DNA of 64,000 bases from Opitutia bacterium (GCA_016187945.1 JACPIT010000005.1:558001-622000), one strand, 5' to 3'; numbered from the stretch's first letter, positions 43,295 through 52,389 are shown. The notes: generated by a model from the letters alone, not told the origin. Translations and numbers: made by a program.

Positions 43295-44485
43295 GTGAAT
43301 CCCGCGCGAGTCTGCCTCGTCGGCGTCGGCGGCTACGCGCGCGTGCACTTGCGGCACCTGGTCGATTTTCATTCGCGCGGGCTACTGCGATTCGTCGGCG
43401 CGGTGGCGTTGCCGGCGGAGATGGAAATGGACCCGGAGGCACGGACGGCGGCCGAGGCGTGCGGGACGCGACTGTTCGCGAGTTTCGAGAGCATGCGGGA
43501 GGCGTTGCCGGAATTGCGGGCGGATCTCGTCGTGTTGCCCACGCCGATCCATTTGCATGTGCCCATGGCGGTCACGTTGCTGCGCGCGGGCGTGCACGTG
43601 CTGGTGGAAAAACCTCTCACGGCGACTGCACGCGAACTCGAGGAACTGCTGCGCGTCGAAGCGCAGACGCGCCGGCTGCTGGCCGTCGGTTTTCAATATC
43701 TCCACGCCGGCGAGGTGCAGGCGTTGAAGGCGGCGCTCGACGCCGGTGCGATCGGACGCATCCGGCGGATGAGCGTGCACGCGGCGTGGCCGCGCAGCCA
43801 CAGCTACTACACGCGCAACGACTGGGCGGGCCGCCTGCGCGTGAACGACGCCGCGGTGTTCGACTCGCCGGTGACGAACGCGATGTCGCATTTTCTGATG
43901 CTGATGCTGTTTCTCGCCGGCCGACGGACCGGCGAACCGGCGCGGCCGCAACGGGTATCGGCGGAGTTGTATCGCGCGCAACGCATCGAGTCGTTCGACA
44001 CCTGCGTGCTGCACTACGAGGCGGACGGCACGCGCTTTGACTTCTACGGCACGCACAGCTCGCGCGCGGTCGAGCGCCCGTCGCTCTTGATCGAAGGCGC
44101 CGACGGCCGGGCCGAGTGGGTGCAGGACAGCCACGCGACGATCGAACGCGGTATTGCGCGCAAAGTGTTCGAGGCGAAACCGGAATCCGCCACCCGCGAA
44201 CAGATGCTGCGCGACGTGCTCGCGCGCGTGCGCGGCGAAGCGTCGTTCGTCTGCACGGCGACGATGGCGGGTGCGCACGTGCACAGCATCGCTGCGCTGC
44301 ACGAGCGCGGCGCGATCGTCGACGTGCCCGCGAACTGCGTGAAGCAGCGCGAGGAAGACGGCCAGGTTTTCAGTTACGTGGAGAACCTCGATCAGCCGCT
44401 GCTCGACGCGAGTCGGCGCGGCGTGGGTCTGCGCGAGGCCGGCGTGCCGTGGGCCGTCGCGCCGCAGGCGATCGAGTTGCTTTGA
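43295..44485 (+). CDS. Gfo/Idh/MocA-family oxidoreductase
   Basis: A 396-residue NAD(P)-dependent sugar or polyol dehydrogenase. The Rossmann motif is VGVGGYARVH (about residues 8-17) and the EKP motif starts at E105. The C-terminal alpha/beta substrate domain follows, with DSPVTNAMSHFLML as a likely active-site segment. The start is GTG 43295 with a clear GGAGG six bases upstream. It lies near the inositol operon, so it may handle another inositol isomer or inosose, but the closest substrate is not readable from the sequence. It is followed by three repeat pairs. Confidence 0.88.
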   Translation: MNPARVCLVGVGGYARVHLRHLVDFHSRGLLRFVGAVALPAEMEMDPEARTAAEACGTRLFASFESMREALPELRADLVVLPTPIHLHVPMAVTLLRAGVHVLVEKPLTATARELEELLRVEAQTRRLLAVGFQYLHAGEVQALKAALDAGAIGRIRRMSVHAAWPRSHSYYTRNDWAGRLRVNDAAVFDSPVTNAMSHFLMLMLFLAGRRTGEPARPQRVSAELYRAQRIESFDTCVLHYEADGTRFDFYGTHSSRAVERPSLLIEGADGRAEWVQDSHATIERGIARKVFEAKPESATREQMLRDVLARVRGEASFVCTATMAGAHVHSIAALHERGAIVDVPANCVKQREEDGQVFSYVENLDQPLLDASRRGVGLREAGVPWAVAPQAIELL

Positions 44486-44512
44486 GGCGCGCGACGTGCG
44501 GCGCGCGCGATT

Positions 44513-44590
44513 GTAGGAGCGGCTTTACGCCGCGATGGCTGCGGCGCGAATGCCGCTCTCGAACGAATCGCGGCGTAAAGCCGCTCCTAC
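44513..44590. repeat. REP pair, family GTAGGAGCGGCTTTACGCCG
   Basis: GTAG...CTAC pair with GCGGC/GCCGC stems in each half. Confidence 0.92.
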
Positions 44591-44604
44591 AAACGCTGCG
44601 CTCC

Positions 44605-44674
44605 TGTAGCGGCGGTCTATGACCGCCGGACGAGTGACGCATGAGATTCGTCGGCGGTCATAGGCCGCCGCTAC
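44605..44674. repeat. REP pair, family GTAGCGGCGGTCTATGACCG
   Basis: GTAG...CTAC pair; each half folds GCGGTC/GACCGC around TAT. This is the only copy seen in the window. Confidence 0.9.
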
Positions 44675-44858
44675 AGTGGATTCGGCGCGCGGTGGCCCGA
44701 ATTTTTCTAACGGTTACATCCGCCGGCCCCTCGCGAAGGAGACGACTGCGTGGGAAGGTGGGCTTCCCAAAATTGCTGTGCGCCCATGCTGGAAGCCCGA
44801 CACCTCTCCGCGTTGATTCGCCGCTCGAGCGCGGCGGCGCAGTCGTTGACAGGAAGGT

Positions 44859-44928
44859 GGAGCGCGTTGACCTCAACGCGCTGCTCGACATTCGCTCGCG
44901 CAAAGCGCGTTGAGGTCAACGCGCTCCA
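44859..44928. repeat. REP pair, family GGAGCGCGTTGACCTCAACG
   Basis: GGAG...CTCC pair, third copy of this family in the window. Confidence 0.9.
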
Positions 44929-44950
44929 CCCTCGAATGCCGCGGCCTCTC

Positions 44951-45721
44951 TCAGAGCGCGGCGAGCCAGCCGCCGTCGACGTAGAGCACGTGGCCGTTGA
45001 CGAAATCCGACGCGGGCGCGGCCAGAAAAATCGCCGCGCCCACGAGATCGTCCGGCGTGCCCCAGCGGCCGGCGGGCGTGCGGCTCTTTACCCACGCGTC
45101 GAATTCGGGCTCGGCCGCGAGATGCTTGGTCATGTCGCTGAGAATGTAGCCGGGGCCGATGCCGTTCGCCTGCACGCCGTGCGGGCCCCACTCGACGGCC
45201 ATGGATTGCGTGAGGGATTTCAAGCCGCCCTTCGCCGCGGTGTAGTTGCCGGTCGTGGGGCGCGTGGCGGCGCTCATCAGCGAACAGATGTTGATGATCT
45301 TGCCGCGACGCCGCGCGATCATGTCGCGAGCGACGGCCTGGCCGACGACGAATGCGCCGGTGAGATTCACGTCGAGCACCTCCTGCCACTGCGTCGGCGT
45401 CATGTCGACGAGCGCGGCGTAGCGATGGATGCCGGCGTTGTTCACGAGAATGTCGATGCTGCCGTGCTCGCGCTCGAATTGCTCGATGGCGGGCCGCACC
45501 TCTTCGGGCCGCGCGACGTTGAACAGCACGCCGTGCGCGTCGATACCCTCGGCGCGCAGCGCGGCGACAGCGGCGTCGAGGCGCGCGCGATCGAGATCGT
45601 TCAGCACGATGCTCGCACCCGCCGCAGCGAGTCCGCGCGCGAAACGCAGACCGAGGCCCTGGCCGGAACCGGTGACGAGAGCGCGGCGGCCGCGCAAGGA
45701 AAACAACTCCGCGATGTTCAT
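44951..45721 (-). CDS. SDR oxidoreductase, gluconate 5-dehydrogenase-like
   Basis: A 256-residue classical short-chain dehydrogenase. TGSGQGLG (residues 17-24) binds the cofactor, NNAG is near residue 92, the catalytic serine lies in NICSLMS and the catalytic pair is Y160/K164. The N-terminus FSLRGRRALVTG and the C-terminal part resemble gluconate 5-dehydrogenases (IdnO type). It is divergent from iolB by only 47 bases, so it probably shares control with the inositol operon. It may reduce or oxidise a keto acid or inosose linked to that pathway. I chose the ATG before IAELFSLRGRRAL. Confidence 0.88.
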   Translation of the reverse strand: MNIAELFSLRGRRALVTGSGQGLGLRFARGLAAAGASIVLNDLDRARLDAAVAALRAEGIDAHGVLFNVARPEEVRPAIEQFEREHGSIDILVNNAGIHRYAALVDMTPTQWQEVLDVNLTGAFVVGQAVARDMIARRRGKIINICSLMSAATRPTTGNYTAAKGGLKSLTQSMAVEWGPHGVQANGIGPGYILSDMTKHLAAEPEFDAWVKSRTPAGRWGTPDDLVGAAIFLAAPASDFVNGHVLYVDGGWLAAL

Positions 45722-45768
45722 GGCGGACCGCATTCGTCCCGCGCGGCGCGCTCCGGCGCAAATCTCCA

Positions 45769-46653
45769 ATGAAACGAATTCGTCGAAGCGTTAACCCCGC
45801 CGCTGCGCAAAGGCCCGCCGATCTCGCGAGCTGCGTCGCTCGCGCGGCGCGGCCGAAGTTTTCGCTCGGCTACACGCCTGTCGTGCGTTCCGGCTCGGCC
45901 AAGACGGACCCTGGCGGCATGGGCATGGAGTTCGGCGTGCTGCGTCTCCGCCGCGGCGCGAAACACCGCGAGGTGACGAAACGCGAGACGGTGCTCGTGC
46001 TGCTAGCCGGCAACGTCGAGGTGACGATGGACGGGCAGACGTTTCGCGCGACGCGCGCCTCGCTGTTCGACGAAAAGCCTGCGACGTTCCACTGCGGCCG
46101 CGGCACGCCGCTCGTCGTGCGCAGCGATGCAGCCGACACCGAGTTCGCCGTCGTGCGCACGGAAAATCCGCATCCGCTGCCCGTGCGCTACTACGCGCCG
46201 AGCGACGTCACGACCGAGGATCGCGGCGCCGGCCTCGCGCAAGGCGCCTGCCGGCGTTTCGTGCGGACGATCTTCGACTGCGCGTCGCGGCCCGACTCCG
46301 AGCTCGTGATCGGCGAAGTCGTGAATTTCCCCGGCCGCTGGTCGAGCTATCCGGGTCACCACCACCCGCAGCCGGAGATCTACCACTACCGCTTCACGCT
46401 GCCGCAGGGCTACGGCCACGCGGAGCTCGGCGACGAGGTCTTCAAAGTCCGGCACGGCGACACGGTGTCGATTCCCGGCGGCCTCGACCACGCGCAAGTC
46501 TCCGCGCCGGGCTACGGCATGTATTACCTGTGGATCGTGCGTCACCTGCCGCGCCGTCCCTACAAGGGCTTCGCGTTCACCCCCGAGCACAAATGGCTGC
46601 TCGATCCGACCCAGCAAGGCTGGCAGCCGCCGACGGGCGCCTCGAAAAAATGA
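45769..46653 (+). CDS. iolB: 5-deoxy-glucuronate isomerase IolB
   Basis: A 294-residue bicupin enzyme that isomerises 5-deoxy-D-glucuronate to 5-dehydro-2-deoxy-D-gluconate. The family motif SSYPGHHHPQPEIYHYRF (about residues 195-212) carries the metal-binding histidines and glutamate. GGMGMEFGVLRL in the N-terminal half and SIPGGLDHAQVSAPGYGMYYLW also match. The N-terminus is about 20 residues longer than usual. It is the first gene of the operon and overlaps iolD by ATGA, which suggests coupled translation. Confidence 0.95.
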   Translation: MKRIRRSVNPAAAQRPADLASCVARAARPKFSLGYTPVVRSGSAKTDPGGMGMEFGVLRLRRGAKHREVTKRETVLVLLAGNVEVTMDGQTFRATRASLFDEKPATFHCGRGTPLVVRSDAADTEFAVVRTENPHPLPVRYYAPSDVTTEDRGAGLAQGACRRFVRTIFDCASRPDSELVIGEVVNFPGRWSSYPGHHHPQPEIYHYRFTLPQGYGHAELGDEVFKVRHGDTVSIPGGLDHAQVSAPGYGMYYLWIVRHLPRRPYKGFAFTPEHKWLLDPTQQGWQPPTGASKK

Positions 46654-48524
46654 AAACCATCCGCACCACTCCCGCGGCGGCGATCGTCCGCTTCCTTCAA
46701 ACGCAATTCATCCGGCGCGACGGCGTCGAGCACCGCCTCATCGACGGCGTGTGCGGCATCTTCGGCCACGGCAACGTCGCCGGCCTCGGCCAGGCGCTCG
46801 AGGAACACGGCGGCAAGTCGCTCCCGTATTTCCAACCGAAGAACGAGCAGGCGATGGTCCACACCGCGATCGCCTACGCGAAAACCAAGCGCCGCCTCGG
46901 CACGCTCGCGTGCACGACCTCCGTCGGCCCCGGCGCGACCAACATGGTGACCGGCGCTGCGACCGCGACCGTCAACCGCCTGCCGGTGCTGCTCCTGCCC
47001 GGCGACATTTTCGCGAACCGCCGCCCCGGCCCCGTGCTCCAGCAGCTCGAGCATCCGCACTCGCAGGACGCGAGCGTGAACGACTGCTTCAAGCCCGTCT
47101 CGCGCTACTGGGACCGCATCAACCGCCCGGAGCAGCTCCTCACCGCGTTGCCCGAGGCGATGCGCGTGCTCGCCGACCCCGCGGAAACCGGTGCCGTGAC
47201 GATCGCGCTGCCCGAGGACGTGCAGAGCGAAGCGTTCGATTGCCCGACGCACTTTTTCGCGAAACGCGTTCACGAAGTCCGCCGCACAGCGCCCGCCGTC
47301 GACGCGCTGGCGGACGCAGCGAAACTGATTCGCTCCGCCAAAGTGCCGCTCGTGATCGCCGGCGGCGGCGTGCACTACTCCGACGCGTGCGCGGCGCTGC
47401 AAAAATTCGCCGAAGCGACCGGCATTCCCGTCGCCGTCACGCAAGCCGGCAAAGGCGCGTTGCTCGAATCGCACGCGCTCGGACTCGGCGCCGTCGGCGT
47501 CACCGGCACGCTCGCGGCCAACCGCATCGCGACCGCGGCCGATGTCGTGATCGTCGTCGGCACGCGGCTCTCGGATTTCACCACGGCGTCGAAGACGCAG
47601 TTCCAGCACCCGCGCGTGCGCTTCGTGTCGATCAACGTGAACGCCGCCGATGCCGCGAAACACGGCGCGCTGCCGCTCGTCGGCGACGCCCGTGCGACGC
47701 TCGCCGCGCTCGGTCGTGCGCTGCGCGGTTATCGAGTGCCGACGACGCACACGCGTGCGATCGCGGCGGCGCGGCGCGCTTGGGAAAAACCGTGGCGCGC
47801 GATGACGTCGCCGGCGAAGCCGAGCGCCGACGGGCGCCTTTATCAGAGCGAAGTCATCCGCGTGCTGAATGAATTTTGCGACGAGCGGAGCATCGTGGTG
47901 CACGCCGCCGGCGGCATTCCCGGCGACATCCACAAGCTCTGGCGCGGCAAGTCCGCCGACGATTACCACTCCGAATACGGCTACTCGTGCATGGGCTACG
48001 AGATCGCCGGCGCGCTCGGCGCGAAGATGGCCGCGCCGGACCGCGAGGTCTACGCGTTCCTCGGCGACGGCAGTTACCTGATGCTCAATCACGAGATCGT
48101 CACCGCCGTGCAGGAAGGCCGGAAGATCACGGTCGTGCTGAGCGACAACAGTGCCTACGGCTGCATCCACAATCTCCAGCGCGCGTGCGGCGGACGCAGT
48201 TTCGGCAATGAATTCCGTCAGCGCTCCGAGCGGAGCGGTCGCCTCGACGGCGCGCCGATCGCGGTCGATTACGTGGCGAACGCGCGCAGCCTCGGCGCAA
48301 CCGTCTTCACCGCCACCGACGCGAAATCGCTGCGTGAGGCTCTCGCCGCCGCGAAGGCCGAGCGCAACACCTGCCTCGTCTACGTGCCCGTCACGCCCGG
48401 CTCGGTGATGCAGGGCTTCTCGTGGTGGGACGTCCCGCCCGCCGCCGTGTCGAGCGTGCCCACCGTCCGCGCCGCCCGCGCGCGTTACGAGCAGGCAAAG
48501 CAACGGCAGCGGTTCTATTACTGA
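46650..48524 (+). CDS. iolD: 3D-(3,5/4)-trihydroxycyclohexane-1,2-dione hydrolase IolD
   Basis: A 624-residue thiamine-diphosphate enzyme that opens the inositol-derived ring to 5-deoxy-glucuronate. The N-terminal pyrimidine-binding part has FGHGNVAGLGQAL (about residues 38-50) and the catalytic-glutamate segment YFQPKNEQAMVHTAIAYAK. The C-terminal part holds the ThDP motif GDGSYLMLNHEIVTAVQEG ending in SDN. Length agrees with IolD. The ATG overlaps the iolB stop. The frame is open further upstream, but that sequence is the iolB end in another frame. Confidence 0.95.
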   Translation: MKTIRTTPAAAIVRFLQTQFIRRDGVEHRLIDGVCGIFGHGNVAGLGQALEEHGGKSLPYFQPKNEQAMVHTAIAYAKTKRRLGTLACTTSVGPGATNMVTGAATATVNRLPVLLLPGDIFANRRPGPVLQQLEHPHSQDASVNDCFKPVSRYWDRINRPEQLLTALPEAMRVLADPAETGAVTIALPEDVQSEAFDCPTHFFAKRVHEVRRTAPAVDALADAAKLIRSAKVPLVIAGGGVHYSDACAALQKFAEATGIPVAVTQAGKGALLESHALGLGAVGVTGTLAANRIATAADVVIVVGTRLSDFTTASKTQFQHPRVRFVSINVNAADAAKHGALPLVGDARATLAALGRALRGYRVPTTHTRAIAAARRAWEKPWRAMTSPAKPSADGRLYQSEVIRVLNEFCDERSIVVHAAGGIPGDIHKLWRGKSADDYHSEYGYSCMGYEIAGALGAKMAAPDREVYAFLGDGSYLMLNHEIVTAVQEGRKITVVLSDNSAYGCIHNLQRACGGRSFGNEFRQRSERSGRLDGAPIAVDYVANARSLGATVFTATDAKSLREALAAAKAERNTCLVYVPVTPGSVMQGFSWWDVPPAAVSSVPTVRAARARYEQAKQRQRFYY

Positions 48525-48543
48525 ACGTCCATGAATTCAGCTC

Positions 48544-48623
48544 ACCACAGAGACACCGAGGCACAAAGCCGAAACGCCGTCTCCGCGTCGTCGACGGGCT
48601 CCGTGTCTCTGTGCCTCCGTGGT
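48544..48623. repeat. Hairpin repeat ACCACAGAGACACCGAGGCA
   Basis: Complementary arms ACCACAGAGACACCGAGGCA and GTGTCTCTGTGCCTCCGTGG separated by a GC-rich loop. It lies between iolD and iolE, 20 bases before the iolE start. Confidence 0.85.
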
Positions 48624-48643
48624 TCAATTCCGTCTGTTTTTCC

Positions 48644-49555
48644 ATGACCGCCTCTCCTCTCCAACTGCGCGACTGTCTCGTCGGCGCGAACCCCATCATC
48701 TGGTCGAACGACGACTTCGCCGATCTCGCCGGCGATGTGCCGCTCGACACGATCCTGCGCGAGATGCGCGAAGCCGGTTTCGCCGGCTCCGAACTCGGCC
48801 ACGCGTATCCGCGCACGGCCGCCGCGCTCGCCGAGCCGCTCAGCCGGCACAGCCTCCGCCTCGTCAGCGGCTGGCACAGCACCTACCTCGCCTCGAAACC
48901 GCTCGCGGAAGAGGAGAAAAGTTTCCGCGCCCACCTGAACCTTCTGAAAACGCTCGGCGCGCGCGTCGCGATCGTCGCGGAGTGCACGCGCTGCATCCAC
49001 GGCGACAAGAACGCCGCGCTCGGCTTCGGCGAGAAACTCACGCCGCGCCTCACCGAGACCGAGTGGCCGAAGTTCGTCGCCGGCCTGAAGCATCTCGCGG
49101 CCGTCGCGGCGAGCGAGGAGATGAAGATCGTGTATCACCACCACATGGGCACGGTGATCCAGGCCGAGGCCGATCTCGATCGGATGCTCGCGAGCGTGCC
49201 GGAGATTTGGCTGCTGCTCGACGCGGGGCACCTCGCGTTCGCCGGCATCGACCCCGTCGCGGTGGCGCAGCGCTACGCGGCGCGCATCGCGCACGTGCAC
49301 CTGAAGAGCGTGCGCACCGACGTCGCCGAGCGCGTGCGCCGCGAGGGCTGGTCGTTCTACCGCGCGGTGGCGAACGGCGTGTTCACGGTCGCGGGTGACG
49401 GCTGCGTGGATTGCCCGGCGATTTTCCGCGCGCTGGCCGGCGCCGATTACCGCGGCTGGCTCGTCGTCGAAGCCGAGGAAGACCCGGTAAAAGTCCCCGC
49501 GCTCCCGAAAGCCAAGAAAGCCCGCGAATACGTCCGCGAGCAAACCGGCGCCTGA
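48644..49555 (+). CDS. iolE: Inosose dehydratase IolE
   Basis: A 303-residue TIM-barrel metalloenzyme of the xylose-isomerase-like group. It dehydrates 2-keto-myo-inositol to the trihydroxycyclohexanedione used by IolD. Signatures are GANPIIWSNDD (about residues 14-24), GFAGSELGHAYP (about 45-56), IVYHHHMGTVIQ (about 165-176) and LLLDAGHLAFAG, with metal ligands among the E, D and H residues of these segments. The start follows a hairpin repeat. It stands in order between iolD and the transaldolase gene. Confidence 0.94.
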   Translation: MTASPLQLRDCLVGANPIIWSNDDFADLAGDVPLDTILREMREAGFAGSELGHAYPRTAAALAEPLSRHSLRLVSGWHSTYLASKPLAEEEKSFRAHLNLLKTLGARVAIVAECTRCIHGDKNAALGFGEKLTPRLTETEWPKFVAGLKHLAAVAASEEMKIVYHHHMGTVIQAEADLDRMLASVPEIWLLLDAGHLAFAGIDPVAVAQRYAARIAHVHLKSVRTDVAERVRREGWSFYRAVANGVFTVAGDGCVDCPAIFRALAGADYRGWLVVEAEEDPVKVPALPKAKKAREYVREQTGA

Positions 49556-49591
49556 AACTCCGTGAAAATTTCGACGGCACTTCTCGCGACT

Positions 49592-49657
49592 GTAGGAGCG
49601 GCTTTACGCCGCGACCGTTGGGCGCGCGATGCCGTCGCGGCGTAAAGCCGCTCCTAC
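49592..49657. repeat. REP pair, family GTAGGAGCGGCTTTACGCCG
   Basis: GTAG...CTAC pair between iolE and the transaldolase gene, inside the inositol operon. Confidence 0.92.
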
Positions 49658-49681
49658 AGCTTCCGAACCCGAAAGATATTT

Positions 49682-50740
49682 ATGAGCACTTCCCGCATGT
49701 CCCAGATGACGGCGCTCGGCGCCGATTGGTGGAACGACTCCGGCGTCGCCTCCGAACTCGGCGAAGCCGTCGCGCTCGGCGCGGTCGGCGGCACGTCGAA
49801 CCCCGTCATCGTTTCCCAAGCAGCCAAGGCCAACCCGCACCTCTGCCTCCCGATCCTCGAGCGGCTCATCAAGGAGCACCGCCACGCAACCGAGGACGAG
49901 CTCGCGTGGAAACTCATCCACGAACTCGGCCAGGCCTCCGCGAAGCAGCTCCTGCCCGTGTGGGAGCGCACGAAGGGCGCGAAGGGTTACCTGTCGATGC
50001 AGGTGAATCCGAAGTTCTACCCGAACGCCGACTTGATGGTCGCGCAGGCGGTCGAGCTTTCCGCGCTCGCGCCGAACATCGCGATCAAGGCGCCGGCGAA
50101 CGACGTCGGCATCATCGCGATGGAGGAAATGATCGCGCGCGGCGTGAACGTGAACGCCACCGTGAGTTTCTCCGTGCCGCAGGCACTCGCCGTCTCGGCG
50201 GCGTTCGAGCGCGGCTTGAAGCGCGCGCGCGCGGCGGGTCGCAACGCCGACGCGATTCGCCCCTACATCACGATCATGATCGGCCGCGTCGACGATCAGT
50301 TGAAGCGCGTCGCCGAGGCACAGAAGATCGCCGCGACGCCCGGCGTCATCGATTGGGCCGGCATCGCGGTCTTCAAGAACGCGCACCGTCTTTTCAAGAG
50401 CAGCGGCCGGCCGGGCGTGTTGCTCGCCGCGGCTTATCGTCACGAAGGCCACTGGTCGCAGATCATCGGCCGCGAGGTGCTGCAGACGATTCCCTACACG
50501 TGGTGGACGAAGTTCAACACGTCCGCGACCGAGCCGCGCCTCACGATCGACGACCCGGTCGATCCCGCGATCCTCGCCGAGCTGCGGACGAAGTTCCCCG
50601 ACTTCAACAAGGCGCACGACGAAAACGGCATGCCGCCCGCGGAGTTCGTCCGCTACGGCGCGACGGTGCACACGCTCAATCAATTCCTCGGCGGCTACGC
50701 CGATTTGGTCGGCTTTGTGCGCGGTGCGATGCTCGGCTGA
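49682..50740 (+). CDS. Transaldolase-family protein in the inositol operon
   Basis: A 352-residue class I aldolase-type TIM barrel of the transaldolase family. The Schiff-base lysine is K136 (IAIKAPAND). D19 (WNDSG), GTSNPV with N40, and T160 in VNATVSFS match other active-site positions. By eye, Q107 (LSMQVNP) stands where E. coli TalB has a glutamate and fructose-6-phosphate aldolase a glutamine. It lies within iolB-D-E-(this)-iolA-iolG, where kinase IolC and aldolase IolJ would be expected. I infer that it cleaves 5-dehydro-2-deoxygluconate, either by DHA transfer to glyceraldehyde-3-phosphate or by simple aldol cleavage. An ordinary pentose-phosphate role is the alternative. Confidence 0.9.
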   Translation: MSTSRMSQMTALGADWWNDSGVASELGEAVALGAVGGTSNPVIVSQAAKANPHLCLPILERLIKEHRHATEDELAWKLIHELGQASAKQLLPVWERTKGAKGYLSMQVNPKFYPNADLMVAQAVELSALAPNIAIKAPANDVGIIAMEEMIARGVNVNATVSFSVPQALAVSAAFERGLKRARAAGRNADAIRPYITIMIGRVDDQLKRVAEAQKIAATPGVIDWAGIAVFKNAHRLFKSSGRPGVLLAAAYRHEGHWSQIIGREVLQTIPYTWWTKFNTSATEPRLTIDDPVDPAILAELRTKFPDFNKAHDENGMPPAEFVRYGATVHTLNQFLGGYADLVGFVRGAMLG

Positions 50741-50743
50741 AAA

Positions 50744-50871
50744 AGCTCCAAGCTCCAATCTCCAAGCACCAGAGAAACTTCAAATCCCAAGCTCCAACCG
50801 CCCGCCACGATCCCCGTCTCCTTTGAAGTTTGGTGCTTCTCTGGAGCTTGGATGTTGGAGCTTGGAGCTTT
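50744..50871 (+). repeat. Heptamer-based hairpin between the transaldolase gene and iolA
   Basis: Left arm of AGCTCCA-type heptamers (from 50744) and right arm of TTGGAGC-type units (to 50871), with AGCACCAGAGAAACTTCAAA pairing to its complement near 50823. It starts four bases after the transaldolase stop and ends 28 bases before iolA. Confidence 0.85.
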
Positions 50872-50898
50872 CGTCCGCCACCTCTCCCGAATTTTTCC

Positions 50899-52389
50899 AT
50901 GACCCTTAATCTCTCGACTCCCTTCTTCATCGGCGGCGAATGGACCACGTTCGCCGGCGCGCCGCGCTCGACCGTTTTCAATCCCTCGCTCGGCGAACCC
51001 ATCGGCGAACTGCCGCTCGGCGGCACGGCCGAAGTCGACGCCGCCGTGCGCGCCGCGCACGCGGCGTTTCCCGCCTGGGCGGACACGCCCGTCGTCGAGC
51101 GCGCGCGCGTGATGTTCAAATACCGCACGCTGATCGAGCAGCACTTCGACGAGATCGCGCGCCTCATCTGCAAGGAGCACGGCAAGACCTACGCCGAGGC
51201 GCGCGGCGATCTCTACCGCGGCTACGAAGTCGTCGAACTCGCCTGCGCCGCGCCGACGCTGCTCACCGGCGAACTGCTGCCGAACATCGCGCGCGGCATC
51301 GACGGCGAACTCGCACGCTACCCGCTCGGCGTTTGCGCGGGCATCACGCCGTTCAATTTCCCGGCGATGATTCCGCTCTGGATGTTCCCGCTCGCGCTCG
51401 TGTGCGGCAACACCTTCGTCCTCAAGCCGAGCGAGCGCGTGCCGCTCACCGCGATCCGCCTCACGCAACTGCTCGCCGAAGCCGGTTTGCCGAAGGGCGT
51501 GTTCAATCTCGTGCACGGCGGCAAGGAGAGCGTCGACGCGCTGCTCAAGCACCCGCTCGTCAAAGCGGTGTCGTTCGTCGGCTCGACGCCGATCGCGCGC
51601 TACGTCTACACGACCGGCACGGCGCACGGAAAACGCGTGCAGGCCAACGGCGGCGCGAAGAACTACGTCGTCATAATGCCCGACGCCGACGTCGACAAGA
51701 CCGTCGAAGGCGTGATGAACGCCGCGTTCGGTTGCGCCGGCGAGCGCTGCATGGCCGGCTCCAGCGTGCTGACGGTCGGCGATCGCGGCCGCCACGTGTT
51801 GCCCGAACTCGTCAAAGCAGCCCAGGCGATGACCGTCGGCCGCACCGACGTCGAAGCGCAGCCCGGCATGGGCGCCGTCATCACCGCCGCGCACCGCGAT
51901 CGCGTGCGCAGCCTCGTCGACGACGGCGAGCGCGCCGGCGCGAAGGTCATCGCCGACGGCCGCGGCGTGAAGGTGAAGGACGCGCCGAACGGTTTCTATC
52001 TCGGCGCCACGATCGTCGAAGACGTGCGCACCGACATGAAGCTCGCGCAGGAGGAGGTGTTCGGCCCCGTGCTGAACGTCGTGCACATGTCCGATCTCGA
52101 GCAGGCCATCGCGCTCGCGAACACCTCGAGCTTCGGCAACGGGGCGGCGATCTTCACCCGCAGCGGCGCCGCCGCGCGCGAATTCAAGCACCGCGTGAAG
52201 GCCGGCATGATCGGCGTGAACGTCGGCGTGCCCGCGCCGATGTCGATGTTCCCCTTCAGCGGCTGGAACGAGTCGTTCTTCGGCGACCTGCACATGCAGG
52301 GCCGCGCCGGCGTCCAGTTCTACACGCAGCCGAAAGTCACCACCTCCCGCTGGTTCATCGAGGGCGAGGGGGACATTTGGCGGAAGTAA
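50899..52389 (+). CDS. iolA: Methylmalonate/malonate-semialdehyde dehydrogenase (acylating) IolA
   Basis: A 496-residue CoA-acylating aldehyde dehydrogenase that turns malonate semialdehyde into acetyl-CoA and CO2. The catalytic cysteine is C284 in GCAGERCMAGS. GITPFNFPAMIPLWMFPLALVCGN (about residues 148-171), SFVGSTPIA and the C-terminal FFGDLHMQGRAGVQFYTQ are MMSDH signatures. The start ATG begins TLNLSTPFFIGGEW. As the last catabolic step it needs malonate semialdehyde, which supports the proposed role of the preceding transaldolase-type enzyme. Confidence 0.95.
   Translation: MTLNLSTPFFIGGEWTTFAGAPRSTVFNPSLGEPIGELPLGGTAEVDAAVRAAHAAFPAWADTPVVERARVMFKYRTLIEQHFDEIARLICKEHGKTYAEARGDLYRGYEVVELACAAPTLLTGELLPNIARGIDGELARYPLGVCAGITPFNFPAMIPLWMFPLALVCGNTFVLKPSERVPLTAIRLTQLLAEAGLPKGVFNLVHGGKESVDALLKHPLVKAVSFVGSTPIARYVYTTGTAHGKRVQANGGAKNYVVIMPDADVDKTVEGVMNAAFGCAGERCMAGSSVLTVGDRGRHVLPELVKAAQAMTVGRTDVEAQPGMGAVITAAHRDRVRSLVDDGERAGAKVIADGRGVKVKDAPNGFYLGATIVEDVRTDMKLAQEEVFGPVLNVVHMSDLEQAIALANTSSFGNGAAIFTRSGAAAREFKHRVKAGMIGVNVGVPAPMSMFPFSGWNESFFGDLHMQGRAGVQFYTQPKVTTSRWFIEGEGDIWRK

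Larger units (their letters stand above)
44486..44950. other. Repeat-rich intergenic region
   Basis: Three REP pairs of three different families stand in a row (44513-44590, 44605-44674, 44859-44928). The TCTAACGGTTA motif lies at 44706. I see no gene. Confidence 0.75.

Noticed and set aside
44513-44928. CRISPR array suggested by three repeats in a row
   Set aside because: The three units belong to different families, are themselves inverted pairs, have no regular spacers, and no cas gene is near.
46560-48503. A minus-strand open frame of 647 codons opposite iolD
   Set aside because: It mirrors the codon pattern of iolD and has no recognisable domain.
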